A stretch of DNA of 64,000 nucleotides, from contig NC_068570.1 in NCBI RefSeq assembly GCF_025698545.1, positions 1,488,001 to 1,552,000 of the forward strand. The letters run 5' to 3'. The notes under the pieces were generated by a model. The model did no database searches, was not told the origin of the DNA, and saw only the letters and a program-made list of their open reading frames with translations. The stretch is from Gossypium raimondii. Lineage: Eukaryota; Streptophyta; Magnoliopsida; Malvales; Malvaceae. The position numbers and the translations under genes were made by a program. Of the stretch, positions 44,432-60,479 are shown piece by piece. Each line of letters starts with the position of its first letter. The first letter of the stretch is position 1.

Positions 44432-46961
44432 TCACATCTTAGCAGGCTTTGGGAAAATATCAGGAGTGAATTTCTGAGCTAAACTCAAGCTCCCCTTAAT
44501 CTTCATTAAACCCCTACACACATCAATATCTCTTGGATTAAGCAACCCCTTAATCTTCATTGAATCCCAAAATCCGAATAAAACAAATGATAATAATGTC
44601 TAATTATGCCTTACTACTATGGTTTAGATTTTTAAAATTTAGTCATTTTGGACTTTTAAATAGGCTGGAGGAAAAATTATATACAAAAATGACCTATTTG
44701 TTATAGTATTCGTTGGTACCACCTGACCAACCGGTGACACCATCCTCCTTTTCCCCTAATCATGGCTCAATCATCAATGTTTAAAAATAAATAATTTTTT
44801 TAGTGGTGCCGCCTGACACAGTGGTAGCACTGAACTGAAGCGTAATTATATAAAATGTTCAGGGACCTGATGAAGTAATTACTCTTTTTTATATTGGATG
44901 AAAAAAAAGGGTGCCGCGTATGTCCCGCATCAAATTAAATGGTTTTCAACTTTTGGTCTATTTGCATGTTAGGTCTATCCCTTTTTGAAATTAAATTGAA
45001 ATATCCCTTAAAAGTATAAGAAAAACAAAAATAAACCTTCTCATTTTTTAAAAAATTAATAAAATTAAAAATTATATAAAATTATTAGTTAAATTACCCA
45101 ATCAGGTCCCTGAAAGTTTTATATAATTACACTTCAGTCTAGTGCCACCACTATGTCAGGTGGCACCCCTAAATTTTTTTTTTAAAAAAAATCGATGATT
45201 GGATCATGATTAGGGGGAAGGGGGTGGTGCCGCCGGTTGGTCAGGTGACACCGACGAGTATTGTAGCAAACATTTTATTTTTGTATATAATTTTTCCTCC
45301 AGCCTATTTTCATAATTAATTAATATTTTTAGGTTATTTATATATAAAAAATTGTCATTTTAATTTGGGATAAGAGAACATTTAGTTACTGAACAACTTT
45401 TTCCAACTTAATTCCTAAACTTTTTCTTCGTCTTCATTTGCTCTTAAACTTGACAACTTTTCTCAATTTTGGTCCATATGATGATGTGTCACTTTAAGAT
45501 TGTGTTAAATCATCACTTAATTTTTTAGGTGATAACGTGACACAATAGCAATGTCACATCATCACATTGACCAAAATTGGGAAAAGTTGCCAAGTCCCGA
45601 GACTAATGCGGACCAAAATAGTGTCCAGGGACTAAGTTGAATAAAGTTATCAAATTCAGAGACTAAATATTGCTTTTTACTTATGATTTTAGGAATTTAA
45701 TCTCCCTCTACTTGCCAGATTTAAAACTTAAAGTTCAACTGATAACATTGTTAATGAACTTCCATTAAATTTGAAAACATGTGAACATTTAATAATTAAA
45801 ACTTGCTTACGTGGATAGTTTAACGAAAACCCATTAACATTGTTATCGATTGGGTTTTAATTTTTAAATTAATAAATAAAAGGGCTAAATTTTAAAAATC
45901 CTAAAAAGTATAGAGACCAGGACATAATTAGACCAAATAATAACAAGAATAGAGGATAAGGATTAGGGATTGCACCTCATAAAAGCAACCTGGGGATTCA
46001 TCTTCCCAGTGGCAATCTTAAGAAAATCATCATCCTTGAATGAAAATATAACATCAGGCTTTCCCCCTTCATATTCACCTAAATTTCAAGAGACAATACC
46101 ATGAACAAATATTGCAAAATTTTATATTTATAAAACAAGAATATTGGGTCTTAGTGTATCAACATTTCAATTTTACGACTGTAAATTATAATCGAGAAAC
46201 GAAAATCGATCTCTACTACAATGTTTGTCTAAATAAAGTCTAAAAATCTAAAACTCAAAAATAATACAATAAAACCTAAAACCAAACCGAATTGAACCAA
46301 AATATTATGGACGACTTGAAAATTCCAATGTTTATTAGTGGCCAAATCAATCAAGTCATTGATATTCAATTTGACTGAATCGACCACCGGTCCAACAATA
46401 ATTAAATAAACAATAAAAAATTATAAACAAATTCAACCGTCAATTTTTTACTGATTCTAAGCAATTTACTTAAAAATCAATTCAACTTGTCCGAATTGAT
46501 ATACCGATCAAATTCCAATAATACTGTAACCAAACCCAACTCTTTAACTTAAAAAATGATGAGGGGAAGTGCTAACCTTTGATAACATCTCCTTTCTTGA
46601 GATCAACAACGTAAGTAACCTCATCAACCCCCAATTTCTGAAATTCATAAGTAAAAACAAGTTGAATTAAAACAACAACAACAACACATTTGCCTATTGA
46701 TCAAGTGTGTTTACTTTTATTTTCACGATCGAATTTTTATCGAATAATAAGAGTTTTATGTTAGTAGTGTGTGATAATGATTTGCTTCTGCTCATGGTGT
46801 ATAAATTATAAAAAAGAAAAAAAAAAGGGAAAAGGATGGACCTTGGGGGCAATATTGAGTTGGTAAACAAGACCAATCTTCTTAGTAAGCTCTTTACCAG
46901 CATCAGTACCCAAATGAAACTTCATCATCTCAAGCAAATTGTCAGATTTCAACTCAGCCAT
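44432..46961 (-). CDS. SCP2: Sterol carrier protein 2 (SCP2)
   Basis: Four exons, 46842-46961, 46577-46637, 45976-46078 and 44432-44513, join in frame to 121 residues, close to the 123 of Arabidopsis SCP2 as I recall it. The single SCP2 domain binds lipids and acyl chains and in plants works in peroxisomes, affecting fatty acid beta-oxidation. Family signatures are KIGLVYQLNIAPK, VTYVVDLKKGDV, FSFKDDDFLKIATGKMNPQ and MKIKGSLSLAQKFTPDIFPK. The protein ends PKPAKM, so the expected peroxisomal signal SKL is replaced by AKM, a weaker PTS1-like tripeptide. Intron 3 (1462 bases) holds two fold-back elements. The next two genes upstream are COQ10 and a COR27 homologue; SCP2 and COR27 are adjacent in Arabidopsis (from memory). 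Confidence 0.92.
44658..45310. mobile_element. Large fold-back element in SCP2 intron 3
   Basis: The outer arms 'aaataggctggagg' and 'cctccagcctatttt' pair. Inside, 'gtaccacctgaccaaccggt' and 'gccggttggtcaggtgacac', 'tagtggtgccgcctgacaca' and 'ctatgtcaggtggcacccct', and 'tcagggacctgatgaa' and 'atcaggtccctgaaa' also pair. Each arm is about 230 bases with a loop of roughly 190 bases. Non-coding. Confidence 0.82.
45370..45680. mobile_element. Fold-back element in SCP2 intron 3
   Basis: 'gaacatttagttactgaaca' at the left mirrors 'tcagagactaaatattgc' at the right. 'tctcaattttggtccatat' mirrors 'ttgaccaaaattgggaaaa'. Same family as 27195-27445. Confidence 0.75.
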
Positions 46962-47648
46962 TTTTGTTATTATTTGCTCCCAAAAAGATTTAAACGAAGG
47001 AACCCCAACAACAAGTGTAGGTTATGGCAAATTGGCCTTGGGTTTGGCTTTATTTATGGTTGAAAACTTGAGATTCATTGATTTTCTTTTTTCCCCTTGC
47101 ACGACAGTGTTTTTATTTTATGTACGAATAAGGAAAGAAAGTCGTTAGCCGTAGCTGACAAAAATTTATTTTTTACAGGTGGGGAGATGTTACATGACAA
47201 TTGGCACATATCTCAATGAAAATTTGTAAAGATCTTATGACAATCGACACATATTCGAGTTTTTTCTAGATTTATTTCGAGTTATTAACGGGAGGAAGAA
47301 AGGAGAATGGAAAGAAGTTTTGAGTTATAGAGAGTCGGTGCAAGGAGACGGAGTGGGATAAAGAAAATGCTTCAGGGTTGTCCATTTGCTCTTTAACAAC
47401 ACAAAAATGCCAATTTCTTATTTAATCTAATGTGTAATAATTAATTTGTCTTTTTTTAATAGAGAAGACAAAATACGATCCGACTCCTAATACAAAATCT
47501 TCTATTATATATGATAATTTAATTACTCATGGTATACCCATATCTATACTCATAATCACATCATATTCTCATAATCATATAATCAATTATTGGAATCTAG
47601 AGTTCCCCATCTATAGCATTTCCGAGGCTACTTTCCGAACACAAAAGT

Positions 47649-49603
47649 TCATGTCCTTTCTCCGTAGGAGTTTTCGAGGACCGGAATGGCAGGGCCGTAT
47701 ATCAACCGGCAACGTTCGCTAAATGAGCTGACCAATCGAGACACAACTTCCTTAAAAAACATGGATGCCACCTGTTATAGACATCAAAAGATCAATGGAT
47801 GTTAAAAATGTTCACCATGGTCATGGATAACCGACCCCGCTAATATATAAGGACATTACCTGCCGGTAAAGCGGTGACTGGAACTTAAAGTCCACGAGAA
47901 AGTGAAGATTGCAAGTTCCTAGAACTGGTCCGGGATTGAATTCCCATATGTTTATCAAATGATCGAAAAGGGTACTTTCCGATACAGTAGACTGCAAGGG
48001 ACAACATACAGGGTCAGATCATCAGTATAAATAGGTAAAAAGAAATTCATCAACGAAAAAGAATGTCGGTTTTAATAAGTCACAACTACAAACAGCAGCC
48101 TCGGACTATTCATTCTTCATGAAGTATCTATGTCCAACACATGGATATAGAGATATGACCTCTAAAGATCCTCCAAATGTATGGAAGAATGTAGAAAAAT
48201 CTAATCATACCCGTGTTAGATACTCACACCCAAGTCCGAGATACATAGCTCAGAAGAGCTCATATGCATTCTCCAAAGGTATGGCATGACAAACAAAAAA
48301 AAGTTCGTTATAAGATGATTGAAATGGCAAATGCAGTCGGTTTTGAGTTAGTTTAGACTAGAAATACAGTGCTTTCTTTCTAAAATTGGGTCATGGAAAA
48401 CAGTTCTTGTTTAATATTTCGGGGTCGGGAGTCAAAGAAGATGCATGCAGCTGTCCTATTGCTTCATTTCATGTTCTATATCTCTCTGTTACAACCTAAT
48501 GCGAAATTTAGAATCAAAGTCCCTGTAAACACACTCGCTCATACAGTCACTGGTGTATGGTTCTCCTATCCACGGATTTCTGAAGTTCATATTGTAATAT
48601 ACTATAGCATGCACGATATATTCGTTCTCTCACTCATCTTCGATATATATGAAGTAACACAGCTTATCGGATTTCGAATCTGTACATTCAGCACATTGCA
48701 AAATTTTCAAGCATCGATGCACAACATCTTAATACGATAAAGCATTGATAAGCTGATATCATCAAGTCATTGAATCACCGAAAACAGAACAAAAACAAGC
48801 AATGACAAGGGTTAAAGTTACCTTTACGAACTTCGGTCTGCTTAATTCCACACGAGAAACATAACTCTCGACGAGAAACTTAAAGCCAATCTCTAATTCA
48901 GCATCGAACGATCCATTGGGATACTGTTTAACAATATCAGACCGTTGACACCAAGGAACAAATCCATGGTATAAATCAACAGCTGCAACCACATCGAATA
49001 ACTGCTCCGGCGAGTAACTAAGGATCAAACATAAGTCACTTATAAAACTCGATTCTAACTGACTTAACCCATGGCTTTCAGTCAAGACAGTTCAGTCACG
49101 TCGATTATGACTGGTCACCCAGGAAAAGTTACAAAACTTAGCAGCTTTTAATATTGGAATAATAGCAACTTTAACCCTCATCATTTATACATTATGTTAA
49201 TTTAATCTTGACCTGATACTTCACACGAAAGGATAATTGAAAAATGTAAAAAGAAAAAAAAGGATTTTTGATAAAATTTATATTACCCCACAATAATCTT
49301 TTCCTCGTGGACTTTTGATAAAGCGCCGCCTTCTTCACCGTCGCTGCAACCTAAAAATCGTCTCTTTTGGAGAGTGTAACGATCGGAAATTTTGTTTGAT
49401 GGTACAAAAGAATCCTCCTTGGGTGAAGCGAGTAACGGGTGAGACGATAGGGTTTCGGTGCCGGAAATGGTTGAAACACATCGGATTTGATCGGAGCTCC
49501 GGGAACAACCACCGTTGTTGGCGTTTCTAACGAAATGGGTAATCCTAATTCTACGGGATATTAGGGATCCGACCGCCTTCGAGGTCGAAGAAAATGGCGG
49601 CAT
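47649..49603 (-). CDS. COQ10: Coenzyme Q-binding protein COQ10 (START-like)
   Basis: Four exons, 49287-49603, 48822-49017, 47860-47991 and 47649-47771, join in frame to 255 residues. COQ10 binds ubiquinone in the inner mitochondrial membrane and is needed for its use in the respiratory chain. The first 80-90 residues are rich in Arg and Ser with few acidic residues (MPPFSSTSKAVGSLISRRIR), as in a mitochondrial targeting peptide. The START-like domain follows: YSPEQLFDVVAAVDLYHGFV, PWCQRSDIV, DAELEIGFKFLVESYVSRVE, LFDHLINIWEFNPGP, LGTCNLHFLVDFKFQSPLYR and, in the last exon, FFKEVVSRLVSSFSERC. The predicted protein ends IPVLENSYGERT. The start at 49603 is the first ATG of the frame. Confidence 0.92.
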
Positions 49604-49884
49604 TGGTTATGAATTAGGTGCTTGGATTTCTGGGAATTGGGAACTGGTAAGGATAAAAAGATCAAAGGAATTGGAATAGAATTAGAAGATGAAGGAGGAG
49701 TTTGCTGTAATGTTATTCATTGTTTTGAACAATGAAGCAGATTTCTGGGACATGGTTCCTAGTTCCTACATCCACCGCTAAGCTTGTCATTGCATTGAAT
49801 TGTTTAACATATATCATAGGATTTTTTTAATTTTAAATTTATTCTTTTTATTTTAATAATTTCTTTGGGGAAAATATACCTATA

Positions 49885-50158
49885 GTCTTTGTATTTTTCA
49901 AAAATTAAGAATTTAGTCCCTCTATTTTTTAGATTTCAAAATTCAAGTCAAACTGTTTTTATTGTTAATTTATTTTGTTAAATTCAAATTAATTACAACT
50001 TTTTTAATTACATAGCTACAGTAGTTTTTTTATTTCAAAATCCCACATGAACAGATTTAATAAATAAATAGTATTAAAATTAAACTTGAATTTCGAAATC
50101 TAAAAAATAAAGAGACTAAATTCCTAAAAATAAAAATATAGGGGCTAAATTCTTTTTT
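49885..50158. mobile_element. Fold-back element between COQ10 and the COR27-like gene
   Basis: The arms 'agaatttagtccctctattt' and 'aaagagactaaattcctaaa' pair, as do 'gatttcaaaattcaag' and 'cttgaatttcgaaatc'. It lies about 280 bases upstream of the COQ10 start. Confidence 0.7.
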
Positions 50159-50219
50159 TTTAAGTGATAAGAACATTTTAACTTTTTTTTAATTGCTGAT
50201 ATCACATAAGTTACAATAA

Positions 50220-50320
50220 TTGATTGAGTCTTTAACTCAGTTGACATTAACATTGTTGTCAATGCAAGAAGACATAGGTTTGAATGCGCTTTAGCGCATT
50301 ATCCTCCTAATTTAACAAAA
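50220..50320 (+). mobile_element. tRNA-derived SINE fragment (family 1)
   Basis: 'gattgagtctttaactcagt' (A-box-like ACTCAGTTG), 'cattgttgtcaatgcaaga', B-box-like 'ggtttgaatgc', 'gctttagcgcattatcctcc'. This is the clearest example of the 5' half of the family. Confidence 0.65.
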
Positions 50321-51009
50321 TAATAATAATATTTACAGTTAAACTTAAATTTTAAAATCTGAAAAGATTACAATGACTTATCTTTAGCTCACTTAGCATT
50401 TTTACTAATATGATAAATTAAATTACAATAAAAGCTCTTGTACTAAAAGTTAGATTACATTTTACTCCCTGAGTAATCATTTTACGTTAGATCAAAATAC
50501 AGATTAGACCTTCTGTTAAAATTTTCATTCCATCACGTATTATATATAACTATTTAATTATTTCATCAGTCACAACAAATTTTGAATGAATTATCTGTAC
50601 CAATCAAAACCCGCAAAGGTAGATATATATATTATTACACTACCACAACAGTATATATATTATACCACCACGTTCATAACTCAGATAAAAAGTGAGAATA
50701 ATATATATACAAAAACAGAAAGAACATCAGCAGACCGGCGGCGAACGTCCTCCACCGAAACTACTACTAATGACGCACTTACTATTTTTACAAGAACAAA
50801 AAGTCACATTAATTATACCCCCATATCTCTCCGTCTTTCTCGGCACCGTCCCATACATTATCGACAAAAATATTTAGCATTCAAATTTTAACTTATGTCA
50901 CCAAAAATGAACTCTATGGAGTCGGGTTTGCTGTCGGTATTAGGATGGTGATTACAAATTTCCTTCTTCGAAACGGAGCCTTACCGGTGGATGCTCCGTG
51001 GGTTTCACC

Positions 51010-53563
51010 TTATGGAACAACCTGAAAACAAAATGAGAGAAATGCTTTGATGCTTAGGGACTAAGATAAGTGACTATTGGCTAATGTAAATAGAGGATTA
51101 ATGGTATTAAATTTTACTTGATCATTGCATGAAGCATCGGTTACCCGGGTTTTCAGCTTCTTTGGGCTGCAACATCCTTTTCTAGCCTTTTCACCCTGTT
51201 CCTCGTCGACAAAGTTCTGATCCGACACCTCTGCAACGAACCAACAAACCTTTTAAGAGTTTAATTACTTGTGCAACAAGTAAATCCATGAGTAGACATC
51301 GTGCCAAACGAATATTCATGTATGCCCTTAGTTCCTAATGACACGAAAGCCTAGAACTCGAAGTTATTCTCAGTATCAAACCAAATATCCCATCCAAAGC
51401 TGAATGATATGAGATACCGTACGAGTATGAAGGAACAACTGCACCGATTGTAAGCTCGAATAAGCATTAAACTTTGAACTGTATAGAGAGGGATACTAAT
51501 CATACTATCGTATAATACATGGATAACCAAGATTACTTCAGCTGAAACACGGAGAAATAGACCTTAAAAGTCAAATTTCGAGCAAGTCTACGATTGGATG
51601 AGACTGCAGGCACCAAAAACACGTATTTGAGATGAAATCTACATGAGCAGACCAAAATGTCTTAAATGCATGTTCATGATATCGAGAATGGCATGTGTCA
51701 AAAGTGTTCGAGAAACAGATAAGAATTTGCTTTCTTCACATTTACATTGTTTGTTTTTACCTTTGGATGAAGCATTATCTTGAAGACTACAGGAGGCTAA
51801 AACACGAGACTTAGACCCGGATCTGAAATGCTGGATCCAAGGACTTGCCACGAAAGAATGAGAACAGTATCTTTTATTCAGTTGAACTACAGGTCTTTCA
51901 AAATTGATCTTCTTCCAGCTACCGCCTCGAAGGACCTTAAACTGCAATAAAGATCGGAATAAGCAGTAAAACAAGATTGCATATGGGGAATAGAGACAAT
52001 CTCCCATCATTATTGTTGAGGGATTTCCATCTCTTTCGGAAAAAGTCTTCGAAGTGTCGTCCACTGAGAGCTGACAAATCCCTCAACACCTAAGGGGTTT
52101 TGTTTCGTAACTCTGCTCACAGAAAAGTTTGCAAAGTGTCTAAATGTCATATATGCCCTTTGAGGACAAGGAGTAGGAGCACCTCAGCCACCAAGGAAAC
52201 TGGTGAGATTTGAACCTATTCCTCAAAATGCAAGAACGAGGCTTCGCAGACTTTTCTGTGAGCGGAGTTGGGAGACAAAACTCCATGGGGGACAACGCCA
52301 GACATGTTAAGGGGCCCACCAGCTCGCAACAAACAAAAATTCCAAGACTTCTTAAGACGCCCACCGGGAGCTGACCAACCCCTCAGCAGTCCACATTTTT
52401 CCTTAAGAAGGTTTTGTCTCCTAACTCCACTCATAGACCAAGACTTCTCAAGACGTCCACCAGGAGCTGGCAAACCCCTCAACATGTCCAGACTAGTAGT
52501 ACCTATGGGGATTTTATCTCCTAACTGTTCACAGTGAAGTTTGCAAAGTGTCTAACTATCGTTATGCCGTTTGAGGACAAGGAGTGGGAGCATCTCACCC
52601 ACCAAGGAAACTCAAGTTTGCGCTTGGTGGGATGCGAATCCATAACTCAAAAGACACGGACGACACTTCTGCAAGCATAGTTGGGAGACAAAACCCCCAA
52701 GAGACAATTCAGGACGAGTTAAGGGGTCTGCCAATACTTCAAAGACTTCTTCCGATAGAGTCAAAAACAATTATCAATAAGCAAAGATCAGTTCCAAACC
52801 TGGCCTGAAGAGATACAACGTGCTTTCCTTGACGATTTCGATCCGGGCGATTTCTCCTTCGAGTTACAGCCAAGGAAACTCATGGAATCATATAACTGGT
52901 TAACAAATGATGCTTCCATGGATTTAAGGTATAAACTATGTTTCTCATCCGTCCATTCAGTAGAGGTTGATTCTGTCATCATTGAATCCTGTTGTGTTAC
53001 CATTAACACCCATAATTAGTAAACTCCAAAAACCAGAGTATAAAGCAATTAAATAAAAAAAAACATAAAATTAAAGAGACCACCATTAAAGCCAACCACA
53101 TATACAACTTGCATCAATACTATAAAATAGGCCTAATTCTGAATTTCATCCCTCCACTTTAAACTGAAAAAATAGACCCTCTACTTTAATTTGTCAGAAC
53201 AACAATCAAAGCTACTCAAAAAAGTTATAAATTAAAAAAAAAAGGACATGCATGATTGAAAAAGATAATAAGTTAACATCTAAAAAGATTCAAAGTGCGA
53301 AATTTTCAAAATTTAGCTTATAAATCACTTAAATTTCCAAAATTTACTTCCTCTAAACCAAAAAACCAAAAAAAAACCCATCACTGAAATTCATGCATAA
53401 ATCAATAAACAAAAAAGATCTATGAAAAAGAATAAGAAGAAAAGGGAGGTACCAAGGTTGGATTTTGTTCATGGTGAGCTAACTCGGGTGAACTTTGAAG
53501 AGTCAACTCAGGGGCAGAAGCTTCTGAACTCTTCCGAGACTCAATTCCTCTAAAACCCTCCAT
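51010..53563 (-). CDS. COR27: COR27/COR28-type cold- and light-regulated protein
   Basis: Five exons, 53453-53563, 52800-52988, 51761-51941, 51118-51230 and 51010-51021, join in frame to 201 residues. COR27 and COR28 in Arabidopsis are nuclear repressors that link cold, the circadian clock, blue light and freezing tolerance. The diagnostic block is STEWTDEKHSLYLKSMEAS followed by FVNQLYDS (exon 2). Exon 3 begins FKVLRGGSWKKINFERP, and exon 4 contains VSDQNFVDEEQGEKARK. The last coding exon is only 12 bases (VVP then stop), so the C-terminus is less certain. A basic KKLKTR stretch could aid nuclear import. No known DNA-binding domain is present, as in the family. COR27 is favoured over COR28 only because SCP2 is near. 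Intron 2 holds a repeat cluster. Confidence 0.85.
52040..52760. repeat. Repeat cluster in intron 2 of the COR27-like gene
   Basis: 'tttgcaaagtgtctaa' followed by 'ccaaggaaact' and 'ttgggagacaaaac' occurs at about 52129-52282 and again at 52530-52698. 'ccaccgggagctgaccaacc' and relatives occur at about 52060, 52361 and 52457. The copies are in direct orientation. A tRNA B-box-like 'gggatgcgaatcc' is at 52630. The element class is unknown. The frames at 52140-52808 are incidental. Confidence 0.65.
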
Positions 53564-53741
53564 GCAAAAAAATAAAAAGATCCACTGAGTTGAGAAGATT
53601 ATAGAATAAAATGACAAAATTTTCTTTTTCTTTAAGGAAAAGAGAAAATATTTGAGAGAGAATATAAGGAATGGAAGGTAAGAGATGATGATGATGATAA
53701 TATGAAGGGGAAAAAGAACGATACAGTTGTCATCGCTTTTT

Positions 53742-53747
53742 ACACGT
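53742..53747. promoter_or_regulatory. G-box (CACGTG) upstream of the COR27-like gene
   Basis: cacgtg sits about 180 bases upstream of the ATG at 53563. G-boxes are targets of bZIP and bHLH light-signalling factors, which fits a light- and clock-regulated gene. That it is used here is inference. Confidence 0.45.
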
Positions 53748-54044
53748 GTCATGGGTCCCGCATTTTGCCACGTCATTTCTTTTAGGGTTAGCGAATACGG
53801 CCCTAGATATTTATTGGCTTTCAAAATATCTAAACTAATATCTACTCCTTTTCTATAATTAAGTTGAAAGTTAGAGATAAGATTATTTTATAAGAAAATA
53901 TTAACACTTAATTGCATCAGGCATCCTCGAACTATACTCCTTATTTTACATTAGCCCTTCATTTTAAATTATTTTAATTTTATCTTTAAATTATCAATAT
54001 CATATCAATGAAACTAACCATAGTCCCTCTCCCCACTCTATAAA

Positions 54045-54125
54045 TAGAAAGATAATACACTTCGGCGCACTCAAACTCACGTTCTTCTATATTGACAACA
54101 ATGTCTATGCCAATCCACAACATAT
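54045..54125 (-). mobile_element. tRNA-derived SINE fragment (family 1)
   Basis: The minus strand reads 'ggattggcatagacattgt', 'tgtcaatatagaagaacg', B-box-like 'gagtttgagtgcgc', then 'cgaagtgtattatctttct'. It agrees with 50220-50320. Confidence 0.55.
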
Positions 54126-56278
54126 TTTCTTAATTCTTGTACTTAAATAAAAATATAAAAAAATAATTTATGTTGAATAAAAATTATATAATAATAAAAC
54201 CGAACGAAATAAAATTTATTTTATTCAATATCGCCCACCGATATTAAAATCTCACCTCCATAAATATCAAGTGAGAAAAAAAGGAGGGTATACTATAGAT
54301 AAGGTTAGTAGTTTTATAATTTAAATAATGTTAATTTTTTATTAATAAATGTATTTAAAATTCTATATTAAGTAATATTTACATCCTTCATTTAAAAAAT
54401 TGAACCTATGATACTAAATTTAGTAAAAGTTTAATTAATATTAAAAATAGTATTTTGCACTCACAAATATATTTCTTGAAGGGTCATTAGATTTTTGTAC
54501 TATCACAATTCAGTATTGTTCTATCTCGAAATTAAGAAACAAATGTATATCATATATATCTACAAAATTTCTAGATATCTCTCAAAGTTAAAGATTTAAG
54601 CAATTAAATCTTGGTATAATGTGAAATTTAGTTATTAATGTTTACATTTTTTATCAATTTGACCATTATTCTTTTTGAGTTAAAATTTAACCATCAATTT
54701 TAAAAAAAAAAGTAAAACAAAATATTGACTAAAACATTAATTTTTCGATAATGTTGGTGTGGTAACCCATATAACAGATTCACATGTACTTTCATGCTAA
54801 CAGGATATTATTTTTTCTTATATGACATGTCAAAAATAATTTTAAAATATTTAAATTTTTTAAAAAAATATGAAGTATATATGAATTGTCATTCGAGCTA
54901 CCATGTTTAAAATTTTAAAGTCTTAGTCAATATTTTGATAAGGTTGAAACCAAATTTAAATAACAAAAGGGTCAAATTGACAAAAAAATATAAGCATTGA
55001 TTATGTCTTAAATCTTTTGAAATAGTTTTTGAGAGATTAAAGTTTAAAATATTAGATATTTTAAATAAAATATGAGATGATAATTAAGATAATTATGAAA
55101 GATTGAAGCTAAAACTATATCAAGATGGAGGTCCTCCTTAATGGTGTACTAAATTGAAAAGCATATCATATTTAATTGGGAACATTCTTGTCTTGTAACA
55201 TCAAGCTATACTAATGGGACTACAATTATTATTTGAATCGGCTAAATAAATTTTTTCAATGGTTCTTTGAATCAATTAAATATCTCTTCAATGAAGAATA
55301 AGTGTTTATAACTTTTAGAGGTCTCATGTCTCTTCATATAGATATAACTATCCAAATAAATAGTCTCATCTTTAACAATAAAAATAATTATTTAATAAGT
55401 ATCTACTTGAATAATTATAACCATTTATTATTAATGGGCATAACTTTTGATGATAAGAACAATATAATGAAAAGTGAAAACTCTTGGTTCATAGCCCAAG
55501 TTATTTGCAACTTTTGATATACTAATATTTTTATTAAAATGCCACATGGTGCTACCTTATTGGTTAATAAATCAATTTTTAACAAATAAATACCAAACTG
55601 GGACCCAAAAAAGTAAGTAGGAAAGTGAAAATATGAGTACACTTTAAAACCCTAATCATGAATTAAGCAATTTTTATTATAGCACTCGTACAAGGATCAT
55701 ATTATATTTCTTAATTTAGACACCAAATTAAATATTAAAATTAAACTTAAAACAGCAAATTGAAAAAAAAAAACTTCAGATAGCAATTTGAACATTGGAA
55801 CACCAAATTATAAATTAACCCTTATAAAGAAAAACTTTACGATATTAGTTATAACATCCAACAAAAACGATCTCTCGTACTGATGCAAATATTGTTTCAA
55901 CGACGACTAAAAAACTTGCTACCAATCGTGTTTTCACTATTTTTAATAGACAAAAAAAGGTCACAGTTTGAAAGGAAAATTAATTTCTAGTAAAAAGAAA
56001 AATTACAGTCAAAATGGATTGAACATAATTTGGGCTTTACAATAGCTCTTATACAAACCATAATCTTTTTGGAGAAAAGAAAAAACAAGGATAGTGGTCA
56101 AAGATGATTTGAATAAATTTTTAGCTGACCTTATTTATGTCTCCAAGCAGCAGTTCTTGACAAAATTCAATCTCAATATGATATTTCAACCCCTTTTTTG
56201 GGTGTTGCAAAGTGTGCACCTGAGATGAAACTAAGATCAACTATGCTCACAGACGCCGACAATGGAGAGCACTCGGAT

Positions 56279-60479
<4,201 letters not shown>

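Larger units (their letters stand above)
53564..56278. other. Intergenic spacer between the COR27-like and kinase genes
   Basis: The first few hundred bases are the presumed promoter of the COR27-like gene, with 'ttttacacgtgtcatggg' at about 53738-53755 containing a G-box (CACGTG), which is common in light- and clock-regulated promoters. A family 1 SINE fragment lies at 54045-54125. The rest is AT-rich without recognised genes. Short frames at 55302-55642 are unsupported. Confidence 0.5.

Noticed and set aside
48393-48740. 115-residue plus-strand frame
   Set aside because: It lies antisense within a COQ10 intron, with no recognisable domain.
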